Notes: generated by a model from the letters alone, not told the origin. A stretch of 64,000 bases of DNA from Bacillota bacterium (GCA_028280325.1 JANQLZ010000116.1:1-64000), one strand, 5' to 3'; positions 8,131-18,266 are shown, numbered from the stretch's first letter. Numbers and translations: made by a program.

Positions 8131-8562
8131 ATGCTAATGGGAGAATATCAACATAATATCGATACCAAAGGTCGGATAATTGTTCCAGCACGGTTTAGGG
8201 AACAACTGGGCGATAAATTCGTCATTGCCATGTGGTTAGACAAATGTTTAATGATGGTCTCTCCCGAGGAGTGGCATAAGATCTGTACCAATATGCAAGC
8301 CCTGTCATCCACTAAAAAAGAGAGCAGGGCATTTACCAGAATGTTGTTTTCCAGCGCAGTCGAGTGCGAATGCGACAAACAGGGTCGAATCCTGATTCCA
8401 GCCAAACTAAGAAATTATGGACAGCTTCAAAAAAGTGTCAGCTTTATTGGGGTATCGAATAGAGTAGAAATTTGGGCTTCTGAACTGTGGAATAATTACA
8501 GTGAACAGGCCGAAGAAGATTTTGTGGATAGCGCCGAGCAATTAGGGGATATTGTCTTTTAG
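8131..8562 (+). CDS. mraZ: Transcriptional regulator MraZ
   Basis: A 143-aa protein with two SpoVT-AbrB-like repeats: MLMGEYQHNIDTKGRIIVPARFRE at the start and CECDKQGRILIPAKLRNY in the middle. MraZ forms ring-shaped oligomers that bind direct repeats in the promoter of the division and cell-wall cluster; here such repeats lie directly upstream, so autoregulation of the whole operon is likely. ATG 8131 with GGGGTGA upstream matches the family start; ATG 8137 is the alternative. rsmH follows after 10 bp. Confidence 0.95.
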   Translation: MLMGEYQHNIDTKGRIIVPARFREQLGDKFVIAMWLDKCLMMVSPEEWHKICTNMQALSSTKKESRAFTRMLFSSAVECECDKQGRILIPAKLRNYGQLQKSVSFIGVSNRVEIWASELWNNYSEQAEEDFVDSAEQLGDIVF

Positions 8563-8572
8563 GTGATTAAAA

Positions 8573-9493
8573 ATGACTGAACATATCAGTGTATTACTGA
8601 CTGAAGCAGTTGAGCTGCTCAATATCTGTTCAACTGGAACTTATGTTGACGCCACATTGGGTCGAGGCGGCCATAGTAATCTGATTTTAACAAAGCTTTC
8701 TTCTTCGGGACGGTTAATTTGTTTTGATCAGGATGCCGATGCTATTTCATCAGCAGCGCAAAAATGGCAGGCGGATTCCCGGGTTACTTTAGTACACAGT
8801 AATTTTAGATATTTAAGAACTGAACTGAATAAGTTAAATCTATCTGAGGTAAACGGATTTATTTTTGATTTGGGCGTTTCATCTCCCCAGTTAGACCAGG
8901 CTCAACGCGGCTTCAGCTATCAGCACAGCGGCATTCTAGACATGAGAATGGATCAGAGGCAGGAGTTGACCGCTTATACAGTTGTCAACACTTTTACTGA
9001 AAGTAAATTAAGGGACTGTATCTATAAATATGGTGAGGAAAGAAAAGCAGCCAAGATTGCCAGGCTGATCTGCCAGGCTCGGGTGGAGCAGCCGATACAG
9101 ACAACAGCAGCATTAGCAGAAATAGTGAAGAGAGCTTTTTCTCGGCAGGAGAGACAGAGATCACATCCTGCCCGGCGAACGTTTCAGGCTTTAAGAATCC
9201 TGGTCAACGATGAACTGGGGTCTTTAGAAGAAGGACTTCCGCAAGCTATCGAAATGCTGAAAAAAGCGGGTAGGATTTGCGTTATTACTTTCCATTCCCT
9301 GGAAGACAGAATAGTAAAACAAATCTTTAAAAAGTATAGTGGCCAATGTACCTGTCCGCCCGGTATGCCAGTCTGCAGCTGTGGTCGGAATTCTGTAATA
9401 AAAACTGGTCCAGCTGTAGTGCCCGATGAACAGGAAGTCGTCAGAAATTTAAGAGCCAGAAGTGCACGTTTGCGCTGGGCAGTAAAATTATAA
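8573..9493 (+). CDS. rsmH: 16S rRNA m4C1402 methyltransferase RsmH
   Basis: A 306-aa SAM-dependent methyltransferase acting on C1402 of 16S rRNA in the ribosomal P site. Seen: start HISVLLTEAVELL, SAM-binding loop YVDATLGRGGHS, FDLGVSSPQLDQAQRGFSY, and the C-terminal HPARRTFQALRI and ITFHSLEDRIVKQ blocks. Length is normal. A C-terminal Cys cluster (CTCPPGMPVCSCG) is present, as in many Firmicute members. It is the second gene of the cluster, with AGGTGA before ATG 8573. Confidence 0.96.
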   Translation: MTEHISVLLTEAVELLNICSTGTYVDATLGRGGHSNLILTKLSSSGRLICFDQDADAISSAAQKWQADSRVTLVHSNFRYLRTELNKLNLSEVNGFIFDLGVSSPQLDQAQRGFSYQHSGILDMRMDQRQELTAYTVVNTFTESKLRDCIYKYGEERKAAKIARLICQARVEQPIQTTAALAEIVKRAFSRQERQRSHPARRTFQALRILVNDELGSLEEGLPQAIEMLKKAGRICVITFHSLEDRIVKQIFKKYSGQCTCPPGMPVCSCGRNSVIKTGPAVVPDEQEVVRNLRARSARLRWAVKL

Positions 9494-9522
9494 AGTTCTA
9501 TGATAACAGAGAGGTGAATAAA

Positions 9523-9867
9523 TTGGTAGTAGTTAAGAACCCAGCATTAAAAGGTTATGCAGTTGAAGCGCCAGCAAAGGCAAGAGCAAAGAGCAAGGTT
9601 TCGATAAAGAGCAGAGTAGTGATTTTAGCAGGTATAGCTGCGCTTGTTCTATTAATTTTTCTAATTCAGACTACTCAAATTTATTTAACTAAAAACCATA
9701 TTTTTCAGTTGGAAAGACAGTTGAATACGGTGCAGGAGTCTTATAACAGCATTAATCTGGAGGTTTCTCAATTAAAGAGACCTGATCGTATTATTCCGAT
9801 CGCTAAACAGAAATGTGGTCTGATAGTACCTGAAGAGGATCAGTTTGTAGCAGTATATTATAATTAA
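9523..9867 (+). CDS. ftsL: FtsL-like cell division protein
   Basis: About 114 aa: a basic, Ala/Lys-rich cytoplasmic start, one membrane segment (about residues 31-50, VILAGIAALVLLIFLI), then an extracellular coiled coil and a PDRI-x-A-x-x-x-GL-like end. This is the FtsL/DivIC layout, and the position between rsmH and ftsI supports FtsL, which joins DivIB and the septal transpeptidase. The start is inferred as TTG 9523 with AGAGGTG 6 nt upstream; GTG 9514 is also in frame but lies inside that site. Confidence 0.85.
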   Translation: MVVVKNPALKGYAVEAPAKARAKSKVSIKSRVVILAGIAALVLLIFLIQTTQIYLTKNHIFQLERQLNTVQESYNSINLEVSQLKRPDRIIPIAKQKCGLIVPEEDQFVAVYYN

Positions 9868-9882
9868 TACTGGAGGTTTATA

Positions 9883-11982
9883 ATGGCCAATGCCGGAATG
9901 ACAAATAGTAAGCACCGCAAAAGAATACTGTTTATGATGGCAATTTTCATTCTGCTGGCACTTTTAATGATTGGTCGTTTAGCTTATTGGCAGCTGTATA
10001 AAAGCAGTTGGCTGGAGAATAAAGCTTCAAGTCAGTGGACCTTAAGTGTATCTGTTCAACCTCGACGAGGCAATATAATCGATGCCAAAGGGCGGACCTT
10101 AGCCATTAATAAAAATGCAGATACCATCGCGGCCATCCCGCGGCAAATATCCAATCCGGAACAGGTCGCTGAAGTATTGGCACCAATACTGGAAATGAAT
10201 ATTGAAACTCTCTACTCCCGGCTTTCTGCCAATAAATCTCAGGTATATTTACGGCGATTGGTTAGCCCGGAAATATCCGCAGAAATCCAAGAGCAAAACT
10301 TGCAGGGTATTATCATTGTCAAAGAAAGTAAGAGATTTTATCCTAACGGAAGCTTGGCCTCTCATGTGCTGGGCTTTTCTGGCATTGATGAAGGTTGGGC
10401 TGGCTTAGAGCTGCAGTATGACAGCTACTTACAGGGAAAAAATGGCATAATGCGTTTTGGGGCAGATGAAGAGGGTAAAAAGACCAGTAGTGTAGAGTAT
10501 ATCCGGCCTGAAGACGGCCATACCCTGGAATTAACGCTTGACATAGCCATACAGAGCATTATTGAGCTTAACCTGGAAAAAGCCCTGGTTAAGAACCAGG
10601 CCGAATCGGTCCTGGGTATTGCAATGGATGTTAAAACCGGCGGTATTTTAGGGATAGCCGCCAAGCCAGACTTTGACCCCAATACTTACAATGATTATGA
10701 TGAAGAACTTTGGAGAAACCCGTTGGTCTCGGATGTATTTGAGCCCGGCTCGACATTTAAAATCATAACTATGACGGCAGCACTGGAAGAGGGACTGGTC
10801 AGCAAGCATGATCGATTTTATGACCCCGGTTATATTAATGTAGCCGGAAGCAGAATCCACTGTTGGAAACACGGGGGCCATGGCTCTCAGAGCTACGAAG
10901 AAATTATTCAGAACTCCTGTAATCCGGGTTTTGTGATGCTGGGTCAGAGGATTGGAGCGACTAAGCTCCACAAATACATTACTGATTTTGGATTTACGGA
11001 AAAAACCCTGATTGACCTGCCTGGAGAAGGCAAAGGTATCATGTTTAATCTCAATGATATGGGGCCGGTGGAACTGGCGACCACAGCATTTGGCCAGGGG
11101 CCGGCAGTGACGCCATTGCAGCAGATCAGGGCGATTTCAGCCTTAGCAAATGACGGCTTAATGACGACCCCGCATCTAGTCAAAAGCATAACTGACAAAG
11201 ATGATCAGCTGGTATACACTTTTGAAGACTCTAATAAAAAGCAGGTAGTCAGTTCGGAGACAGCGCAGCATATTTGCCGGTTGTTAGAAAGCGTAGTAAC
11301 CGATGGCACAGGCGGCAACGCCTATGTTGAGGGGTATCGAATCGGTGGTAAAACCGGTACGGCGCAAATACCCAAGCCTGGCGGTGGTTATTACAGCAAT
11401 AAATTCATGGCCTCGTTTATTGGTTTGGCTCCTGCCGACGATCCTCAGATTGCGCTGTATGTAGCTATCAGGGATCCCAAAAGCACTGATGGCCATACCG
11501 GTGGTCGAGTAGCTGCTCCGCTGTTTGGTGAAATGATGAAAGATATTTTGCGTTACCTGGATGTACCTACTCAGATTACTGCTGACAAGCCGAGCGGGGC
11601 AAATATTGTAGCTGTTCCCGATGTGTTGGGATTAACTGCTGAAAAGGCAGCCGCCCAATTATGGGCCCACGGCTTTGTATCCGAGCGCGACGGTATTGCC
11701 AATGGGGTTGTAGTATCCCAAACCCCGGCCCCGGGAATAGAGTTGGAACTGGGGCAAAAGGTGATTATTAAAACGGAGTCGGCCAGCAATCAGCCGGTCA
11801 GCCTTGATGTTGTGGTTCCGGATATTGTGGGGTTAACCATGAGAGATGCCGGCAATAAGCTGGGTATGTCAGGTTTGCGAATTGAAATTGAAGGCTCCGG
11901 TATTGCCGTTAAGCAGGACCCTCCGGCTGGAGAAGTTGTCCGGCGTTTCAGTGTAGTAAATGTGACTTTTGAGAAAAAATAA
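9883..11982 (+). CDS. ftsI: Class B penicillin-binding protein, FtsI/SpoVD type, with two PASTA domains
   Basis: A 699-aa septal peptidoglycan transpeptidase. Order: N-terminal membrane anchor (about 15-35), dimerisation domain with PRRGNIIDAKGR, then the transpeptidase domain with active-site S290-T-F-K293, S345-C-N347 and K490-T-G-T493. Two PASTA domains follow, starting near VPDVLGLTAEKA and VPDIVGLTMRDA, and run to the C-terminus. PASTA-bearing versions include vegetative PBP2B and sporulation SpoVD; only one copy lies in this window, so which role applies, or both, cannot be decided. It may serve with FtsW encoded downstream. Confidence 0.93.
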   Translation: MANAGMTNSKHRKRILFMMAIFILLALLMIGRLAYWQLYKSSWLENKASSQWTLSVSVQPRRGNIIDAKGRTLAINKNADTIAAIPRQISNPEQVAEVLAPILEMNIETLYSRLSANKSQVYLRRLVSPEISAEIQEQNLQGIIIVKESKRFYPNGSLASHVLGFSGIDEGWAGLELQYDSYLQGKNGIMRFGADEEGKKTSSVEYIRPEDGHTLELTLDIAIQSIIELNLEKALVKNQAESVLGIAMDVKTGGILGIAAKPDFDPNTYNDYDEELWRNPLVSDVFEPGSTFKIITMTAALEEGLVSKHDRFYDPGYINVAGSRIHCWKHGGHGSQSYEEIIQNSCNPGFVMLGQRIGATKLHKYITDFGFTEKTLIDLPGEGKGIMFNLNDMGPVELATTAFGQGPAVTPLQQIRAISALANDGLMTTPHLVKSITDKDDQLVYTFEDSNKKQVVSSETAQHICRLLESVVTDGTGGNAYVEGYRIGGKTGTAQIPKPGGGYYSNKFMASFIGLAPADDPQIALYVAIRDPKSTDGHTGGRVAAPLFGEMMKDILRYLDVPTQITADKPSGANIVAVPDVLGLTAEKAAAQLWAHGFVSERDGIANGVVVSQTPAPGIELELGQKVIIKTESASNQPVSLDVVVPDIVGLTMRDAGNKLGMSGLRIEIEGSGIAVKQDPPAGEVVRRFSVVNVTFEKK

Positions 11983-12027
11983 GGTTGTTGAATAACTCAG
12001 TTATTGAATGACATAAAGGAGGATGAA

Positions 12028-13512
12028 ATGGTCAGGTTATCTGAGCTGGTAGAGACTCTGCCACAATACGAATTATATAATTTTATCCCCGACCTATACA
12101 TTGATAAGATAGCAGTAGATTCCAGAAAGGCTGAAGCCAACGACTTATTTGCCTGTATTATCGGGGAGAAGCACAATGGCCACGATTTTGTTGAGGACGC
12201 TATGCGCAATGGAGCCATAGCGATTGTCTGCGAGCATTATTTGAGCTACAATATTCCGCAAATCGTCGTGCCCTGCACCAAAACAGCAGTATCTCAATTA
12301 GCCGCTGCCTATTATAGTTTTCCCAGCAGCAAGCTTAAGGTAATTGGAATAACAGGTACAAACGGCAAGACCACCACGACTTATATTGTCAGACATATCT
12401 TTAATGAAACCAATAATAAATGCGGATTAATCGGCACCGTGGAGATAGATGACGGTTTGACCATAGAAACGGCAAACCTGACTACACCGCAGCCTCTGGA
12501 GTTACAGTCGCATCTCAGTAAAATGGAAAAGAACGGCTGCAGATATGTTGTAATGGAAGTCTCCTCCCACGCTTTAGCTTTGCATCGGGTGGACAATGTT
12601 GTCTTTCAGGTAGCCGGATTCACTAACCTGACTCAGGATCACCTTGATTACCATGGTACTATGGAGAACTATAAACAGGCTAAAGGCCAGCTGTTCCAAA
12701 AGGCAGAGCTGGGAGTAGTAATTAACAGCGATGATCAACAGGGCAAATATATGGCCTCGCATGCCGATGTACCAGTCTTGTATTACAGCTGTAATCAGAT
12801 GTTGGCAGATGGTATCTATATTACAGGTATGAAAATGGGCAGTAAAGGCACGGAATTCACCTTGCATTATCGTAACATTGATTACCAGGTTAAAAGCAAG
12901 CTGATCGGTAAATTTAACGTTTACAATATGCTTTTGGCTTTTGGTATAGCCGTAACATTGGGGCTGGCTCCCACTGATATAGTTAAGGCCATAGCCACCT
13001 TCGAGCCGGTACCTGGCCGGTTTGCATCTCTGAGTAGCAGTGACTTCACAGTGATAGTAGATTTTGCCCACTCCCCTGATGCTTTGGCCAATGTGCTGAA
13101 AACTGCTCGATCTATTTCTAAAAACAGGTTGATAGTAGTCTTTGGCTGCGGAGGAGACCGTGACAGGGAAAAGCGTCCCCTGATGGGAAGGATAGCGCTG
13201 GAGTATGCAGATTTTGCCATAATAACTTCAGACAATCCCCGAACCGAGGACCCGTTGGCAATTATTGATGATATCTGTGCCGGGATCAATCATCGCCGGT
13301 CTGCTTTTGAGGTGGAAGTTGACCGCAAAACAGCAATTGAAAGATCAATAACCTTGGCCCAGCCAGGTGATGTAATCTTAATCGCCGGAAAAGGGCATGA
13401 AACTTATCAGATTATTGGTGAGGAGGTTTTGCCCTTCGATGATAAACTAATAGCGGAACAGAAGCTTAGTGAGGTGAATAGTAAGTGCAACAATGGAGCA
13501 TTACGGAAATAG
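12028..13512 (+). CDS. murE: UDP-MurNAc-tripeptide synthetase MurE, meso-diaminopimelate type
   Basis: A 494-aa cytoplasmic Mur ligase adding the third residue of the peptidoglycan peptide. Seen: N-terminal VDSRKAEANDLF, ATP loop GITGTNGKTTTTY, and the substrate-selecting DNPR motif (TSDNPRTEDP), which is characteristic of enzymes using meso-diaminopimelate rather than lysine. Start ATG 12028 has AAAGGAGG 5 nt upstream; a TTG at 12004 is in frame but unlikely. It overlaps murF by 28 bases. Confidence 0.95.
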   Translation: MVRLSELVETLPQYELYNFIPDLYIDKIAVDSRKAEANDLFACIIGEKHNGHDFVEDAMRNGAIAIVCEHYLSYNIPQIVVPCTKTAVSQLAAAYYSFPSSKLKVIGITGTNGKTTTTYIVRHIFNETNNKCGLIGTVEIDDGLTIETANLTTPQPLELQSHLSKMEKNGCRYVVMEVSSHALALHRVDNVVFQVAGFTNLTQDHLDYHGTMENYKQAKGQLFQKAELGVVINSDDQQGKYMASHADVPVLYYSCNQMLADGIYITGMKMGSKGTEFTLHYRNIDYQVKSKLIGKFNVYNMLLAFGIAVTLGLAPTDIVKAIATFEPVPGRFASLSSSDFTVIVDFAHSPDALANVLKTARSISKNRLIVVFGCGGDRDREKRPLMGRIALEYADFAIITSDNPRTEDPLAIIDDICAGINHRRSAFEVEVDRKTAIERSITLAQPGDVILIAGKGHETYQIIGEEVLPFDDKLIAEQKLSEVNSKCNNGALRK

Positions 13513-14861
13513 CAGATATTGTTAGTGGAAAAATTTTAGGAGTATCCGATATAATAGTAGAGGGTCTTGCCGTCGATTCGCGGAAAGTAAAGTTCGGCGA
13601 TTTATTTGTTCCTTTGGTTGGGGAGAATGTTGATGGCCATCAGTTTATTGCAGATGCCTTCAGGAATGGGGCTGTGGCCGCTTTAGCTGCCAGGAAAGCA
13701 GTCAATTTGCCACAAGGAACTCTAATTATTGTTGACGATCCTCTGACTGCCTTACAGAGTTTGGGAATTACAGCCCTGCAAAGAGTAAACCCTCAGGTCA
13801 TAGCGGTTACCGGCAGTACCGGTAAGACCAGCACTAAAGAGATGATAGCTTCGATCTTGGCTCAGAAATACGAGACCTTTAAAACTAAAGGGAATTTGAA
13901 CAGCGAGTCCGGCCTGCCAATGGCCCTGTATTCTTTAAGTGATGATGATCAAATTGCTGTTTTGGAAATGGGCATGCGAGGCCGAGGACAGATCGCTGAA
14001 TTAGTGAACATTGCTCCTCCAGATATAGCTGTTATAACCAATATCGGCCAGGTGCATTTAGAGCTGTTGGGTACCCAGGAAAACCTGGCACTGGCTAAAG
14101 GTGAGATATTAGAGGGCCTCAAGGATGGCGGCTTGGCGGTTTTAAATGGCGATGATAAGTGGTGTCGTTGGCTAAGTGAAAATTATTCGGGAGAAACTCT
14201 GTTCTTTGGGCAGACGCCAGGCTGTGATTTTCAGGCAGTGGATCTGACTGTTAATGAAACTGGCTATTACAGCTATACCGTTAAAACAGGAGCAGACCAG
14301 GTCCGGGTCAATCTGCCCGTTGCCGGTAAACACCAGGTTTATAACTCGCTGGTCGGCATAACTTTAGGGCGCTATCTGGGGATGTCCTGGGCAGAAATTT
14401 TAAACGGCATTGCCTCATATCAAACGATAAAAGGCCGGCAGTATCTGCGAGAATGCCGGGGCGCAAAAATAATTGACGACACCTATAATTCCAACCCTGA
14501 TTCGATCAGAACCATGCTGGAACTACTCAAATTCCACCCCTGTCAGGGACGCAGGATTGCTGTTCTGGGGGATATGAGAGAGCTGGGCAGCCAGGAAAAA
14601 GACCTGCACCTGCTGGTCGGAAGAGAAATAAAAAAATATAATGTTGATATTTTAATATGCAATGGGCGGTTAGCTGCATATATTGGACAAGGGGCATCTG
14701 AAATGCCAGGGCAACAGATTACAGTATTTTATGCCATGAGCAATAGTGATGTTCTCAGTATTATGGTGAATCAGGTTGAGGAACATGATGTTGTCTTGAT
14801 CAAGGGTTCACGGGGATTAGGGATGGAGCAAATAGTACATGACTTCTGCAAAGGAAATTAG
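13485..14861 (+). CDS. murF: UDP-MurNAc-pentapeptide synthetase MurF
   Basis: A 458-aa Mur ligase adding D-Ala-D-Ala to UDP-MurNAc-tripeptide. Seen: VDSRKVKFGDLFVPLVGENVDGH at the start (read with the preceding text as the usual MurF N-domain), ATP loop VTGSTGKTSTKEM, NIGQVHLELLG, and DDTYNSNPDS. The start is GTG 13485 with GAGGTG 8 nt upstream, inside the end of murE, so the two are translationally coupled. No ddl gene for its D-Ala-D-Ala substrate lies in this cluster. mraY follows after 3 bp. Confidence 0.95.
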   Translation: MQQWSITEIADIVSGKILGVSDIIVEGLAVDSRKVKFGDLFVPLVGENVDGHQFIADAFRNGAVAALAARKAVNLPQGTLIIVDDPLTALQSLGITALQRVNPQVIAVTGSTGKTSTKEMIASILAQKYETFKTKGNLNSESGLPMALYSLSDDDQIAVLEMGMRGRGQIAELVNIAPPDIAVITNIGQVHLELLGTQENLALAKGEILEGLKDGGLAVLNGDDKWCRWLSENYSGETLFFGQTPGCDFQAVDLTVNETGYYSYTVKTGADQVRVNLPVAGKHQVYNSLVGITLGRYLGMSWAEILNGIASYQTIKGRQYLRECRGAKIIDDTYNSNPDSIRTMLELLKFHPCQGRRIAVLGDMRELGSQEKDLHLLVGREIKKYNVDILICNGRLAAYIGQGASEMPGQQITVFYAMSNSDVLSIMVNQVEEHDVVLIKGSRGLGMEQIVHDFCKGN

Positions 14862-14864
14862 ATT

Positions 14865-15842
14865 ATGTTAAGGCGATTATTACTTCTGGGAGGTTCTTCC
14901 CTGGCGATAGCTTTGGTTATCGGCCCTTTAACGATTAAGGCTTTAAAAAGATTAAAAGCAGGGGCAACAATTCAAGAGGAACTTTCTTCCGAGCATCAGC
15001 AAAAAGCAGGCACTCCGTTAATGGGTGGTATTATCTTTATTATTCCCGTTACTTTACTCAGCATATTAACTTGGATTTTGGACTTATGCGATTGGAGAGT
15101 AGTATTTGCCTTTTTAGTTTATTTCCTTGGCTATGCCTCGATCGGTTTTATGGATGATTATTTAAAGGTAGTAAAAAAGCAGTCTCTGGGACTGCGGGCT
15201 CGTCATAAACTGCTGGGACAGAGCGTGATATTTTTAATCTATCTGTTGATATTTTACGGCCAGCAGTTGGATACCAGCCTGTCAATTCCATTTACTCGCT
15301 GGGGTATAACCTTAGGGTATGCCTATATACCATTCCTGCTGTTTATTTCAGTTGGCTTTTCCAATGCAGTCAATCTGACTGACGGGATGGATGGACTGTT
15401 GTCGGGCTGTATGATTGCCAGCTGCTGGAGTTACTTATTTGTCAGCATAATTGCCGGTAACACAGGCTTAGCTCTGATAATCGCTATTGTCCTTGGGTCG
15501 TTAGTAGGTTATTTAGTTTATAATTACTACCCGGCCAGGGTTTTCATGGGAGATACCGGCTCATTAGGATTAGGGGGAGCTTTAACTGCGATAGCTATCC
15601 TGACCAAAACAGAACTGGTCTTGGTTATTATTGGTGCTGTATATGTAATTGAAACAATTTCTGTTATTTTGCAGGTTTCCTATTTTAAGCTGACCTCAGG
15701 CCAAAGAATATTTAAAATGGCACCGCTGCATCATCATTTTAGCCTATCTGGCTGGACAGAACCACAGGTTGTTTGGTCGTTTTGGATGGTCAGCGCCTTG
15801 TTCGGATTAATTGGATTATTGAGCTATATATATACGATTTAA
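14865..15842 (+). CDS. mraY: Phospho-MurNAc-pentapeptide transferase MraY
   Basis: A 325-aa integral membrane enzyme that makes lipid I from UDP-MurNAc-pentapeptide and undecaprenyl phosphate. Seen: TPLMGG, the Mg-binding pair in FMDDYLKVVKK, NLTDGMDGL, RVFMGDTGSLGLGG, and the HHHF loop (APLHHHFSLSGW). About ten membrane helices. Normal length for Firmicutes. In most genomes murD would follow; here ftsW follows after 12 bp. Confidence 0.96.
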   Translation: MLRRLLLLGGSSLAIALVIGPLTIKALKRLKAGATIQEELSSEHQQKAGTPLMGGIIFIIPVTLLSILTWILDLCDWRVVFAFLVYFLGYASIGFMDDYLKVVKKQSLGLRARHKLLGQSVIFLIYLLIFYGQQLDTSLSIPFTRWGITLGYAYIPFLLFISVGFSNAVNLTDGMDGLLSGCMIASCWSYLFVSIIAGNTGLALIIAIVLGSLVGYLVYNYYPARVFMGDTGSLGLGGALTAIAILTKTELVLVIIGAVYVIETISVILQVSYFKLTSGQRIFKMAPLHHHFSLSGWTEPQVVWSFWMVSALFGLIGLLSYIYTI

Positions 15843-15854
15843 GGAGGCTGTTTT

Positions 15855-16955
15855 ATGCGATCAACAAACCAGGCTCCAGATAAGACGATTATGTTTATAA
15901 CATTAGCACTGGTAGTATTCGGTGTTATCATGGTGTATAGTTCCAGTTCTTTTTTCGCTGATATTAATTTTGGAGACCAGTTTCATTTTTTCAAACGCCA
16001 GTTGGCCTGGGCAGTGCTGGGATTTATCGGGATGCAGATGACGACAAGAATCAAGTATTGGAAATATAAAGATTTAATACCATTAATCGCAATGATCTGT
16101 TTCTCAACTTTAATACTCGTCCTGATACCGGGTATCGGAGTAAAGATTAATGATGCCCGTAGATGGATAAGCCTCGGTATTACCAGATTTCAGCCCAGTG
16201 AATTGAGTAAAATATGTATTGTAATAATCTTAGCCTGGCTGCTTGAGCGCAAAGGAAAAAAGATCAGCAGCTTTAAACAGGGCGTATTACCAGCCCTGAT
16301 GATTATCGGCCTGGCCAGTGTTCTAATTCTGGTGCAACCTGATTTGGGGACGTCCGTTATTGTCGCGTTTACTGGATTTGGTATGCTCTTTGTTGCCGGT
16401 CTGACAGTGCCTCATATGATGGGTTTGATAGTCAGTGGTGCCGGGATAATAGTTGCAGCTATCGCATTTAAGCCGTATCGGATGAGAAGATTTTTAACTT
16501 TTCTTGACCCTTGGGCGGACCCTTCAAATGCTGGCTATCAAATAATTCAGGCTCTGTATGCTTTAGGGCCGGGGGGGTTAATTGGCTTAGGCCTGGGAAA
16601 CAGTCGCCAGAAACTGCTGTATCTACCGGAAAGGCATACGGACTTTATTTTGAGCATTATCGGGGAGGAGCTGGGGTTTATAGCTACAGCTCTGGTGGTC
16701 TTAGCCTTTATTGTATTGGCTATAAGGGGCTTTAGAATAGCTATGCGGGCGCCAGATACATTCGGCATGCTGCTGGCGGCAGGAATAACTTTAATGATTA
16801 CCATTCAGGCCTCCATAAATATCCTGGTAGTCACTGCTACTATACCAGTAACCGGTATGACCTTGCCATTTATCAGCTCAGGAGGGTCATCGCTATTTAT
16901 TTCAATGACATCAATAGGTATTTTACTTAACATTTCACGCTATATCAGAGTCTGA
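15855..16955 (+). CDS. ftsW: FtsW/SpoVE-type septal peptidoglycan glycosyltransferase
   Basis: A 366-aa SEDS-family polymerase with ten predicted helices. Seen: VYSSSSFFA, the FQPSELSKI segment, QPDLGTSVIVA, LGNSRQKLLYLPERHTDFILSIIGEELG and the final TLPFISSGGSSL. It polymerises lipid II at the septum with the class B PBP encoded at 9883. FtsW and the sporulation paralogue SpoVE cannot be separated from sequence alone. SD AAGGAGG precedes ATG 15855. No murG follows, unlike most relatives. Confidence 0.94.
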   Translation: MRSTNQAPDKTIMFITLALVVFGVIMVYSSSSFFADINFGDQFHFFKRQLAWAVLGFIGMQMTTRIKYWKYKDLIPLIAMICFSTLILVLIPGIGVKINDARRWISLGITRFQPSELSKICIVIILAWLLERKGKKISSFKQGVLPALMIIGLASVLILVQPDLGTSVIVAFTGFGMLFVAGLTVPHMMGLIVSGAGIIVAAIAFKPYRMRRFLTFLDPWADPSNAGYQIIQALYALGPGGLIGLGLGNSRQKLLYLPERHTDFILSIIGEELGFIATALVVLAFIVLAIRGFRIAMRAPDTFGMLLAAGITLMITIQASINILVVTATIPVTGMTLPFISSGGSSLFISMTSIGILLNISRYIRV

Positions 16956-17015
16956 TTCACACCTCTATTTTACTGTGCATAAAATATAGAGCACATGATA
17001 AGCGGGGGTGTCGCC

Positions 17016-18266
17016 ATGGAGCGTTTCTTTGTTGCCGGGGGTTACCCGTTGAGGGGGGCACTACATATTGACGGCGCAAAAAATGCAATACTGCCTATTT
17101 TAGGGGCAAGTTTGTTAGTTAACGGACCAGTAATACTACACAAAGTACCTGATTTATCTGATGTTCATACCATGTGTAATATTTTACAGTCTCTTGGTGT
17201 GGAGATTATTGCAGATAAAAATAGCTTTATACTTGATACTAGCAGTTTATACAGTCATGCAGTACCAGACAACTTGATGAGTGAAATGAGATCGTCAATT
17301 TTTCTAATGGGTGCTTTACTTGGCTGTTGTGGTGCAGCCAGGGTTTCTTACCCGGGCGGGTGTAATATTGGATCTCGTCCTATTGATTTGCATTTAATGG
17401 GATTGAGAGCATTAGGAGCAGAAATTGAAGAGAAGCATGGGTATATTGAGGCCAGGGCAGCCAGATTAGTTGGGACAGAGATATTTTTGGATTTTCCCAG
17501 CGTAGGTGCCACTGAGAATATTATGCTGGCTGCAGTAAAAGCTCAAGGGGAGACAGTTATACATAATGCGGCTAAAGAACCTGAAATTGTTGATTTGCAA
17601 GTGTTTTTAAATGCAGCTGGGGCCAATATCAAAGGTGCAGGTACCGATACGCTGGTCATTGAGGGAGTACGTACTCTCCACCAGGTCGAACATAATGTAC
17701 TGCCAGATCGAATTGTTACCGGCACTTATCTGCTGGCAACGGCGATTACATCTGGTGAAATAGATCTGGTCAACACCAATCCTGCCCACCTGGTCTCCCT
17801 GATTTTTAAGGGAAGGCAGATGGGGCTTGATATCAGGTATGGTAATGATTTTATTACCGTCAGAGCTCCCCAAAAACTCAGGCAGGTTAGCCAGATCAGG
17901 ACCTCACCTTATCCGGGATTTCCAACGGATTTGCAGTCGCCAATGATGGTTGCGATGACACAGGCTGAAGGAACAGGTATGATAATCGAAGGTATTTTTG
18001 ACGGTAGATTCAACCATGTCAAAGAGTTGAGTAAAATGGGAGCTCAGATCAAAATTAACAGGAGAACAGCTGTTGTAGCCGGAAAAACACCATTAACGAG
18101 TTCAGTTGTAAAAGCTACAGATTTAAGGGCTGGAGCAGCCTTAATACTGGCAGGTCTGGCAGCTGATGGCACAACTGTCGTAGAAGATATCCATCATATT
18201 GACCGCGGCTATGCCTCAATAGAGAAAAAACTTAGGGAACTTGGAGCGCATATTGAGAGAAAGTAA
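17016..18266 (+). CDS. murA: UDP-GlcNAc enolpyruvyl transferase MurA
   Basis: A 416-aa enzyme for the first committed step of peptidoglycan precursor synthesis. Seen: start region GGYPLRGALHIDGAKNA with the conserved lysine, and the catalytic loop YPGGCNIGSRPIDLH with Cys116, the residue modified by fosfomycin. The C-terminal RAGAALILAGL motif is intact. ATG 16995 is in frame, but ATG 17016 has GGGGGTG 5 nt upstream and gives the usual length. It sits where murG-murC-murB normally lie. A 60-bp gap separates it from ftsW. Confidence 0.96.
   Translation: MERFFVAGGYPLRGALHIDGAKNAILPILGASLLVNGPVILHKVPDLSDVHTMCNILQSLGVEIIADKNSFILDTSSLYSHAVPDNLMSEMRSSIFLMGALLGCCGAARVSYPGGCNIGSRPIDLHLMGLRALGAEIEEKHGYIEARAARLVGTEIFLDFPSVGATENIMLAAVKAQGETVIHNAAKEPEIVDLQVFLNAAGANIKGAGTDTLVIEGVRTLHQVEHNVLPDRIVTGTYLLATAITSGEIDLVNTNPAHLVSLIFKGRQMGLDIRYGNDFITVRAPQKLRQVSQIRTSPYPGFPTDLQSPMMVAMTQAEGTGMIIEGIFDGRFNHVKELSKMGAQIKINRRTAVVAGKTPLTSSVVKATDLRAGAALILAGLAADGTTVVEDIHHIDRGYASIEKKLRELGAHIERK

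Noticed and set aside
12574-13071. 165-aa antisense frame in murE
   Set aside because: Shadow of murE; no start signal and no domain.
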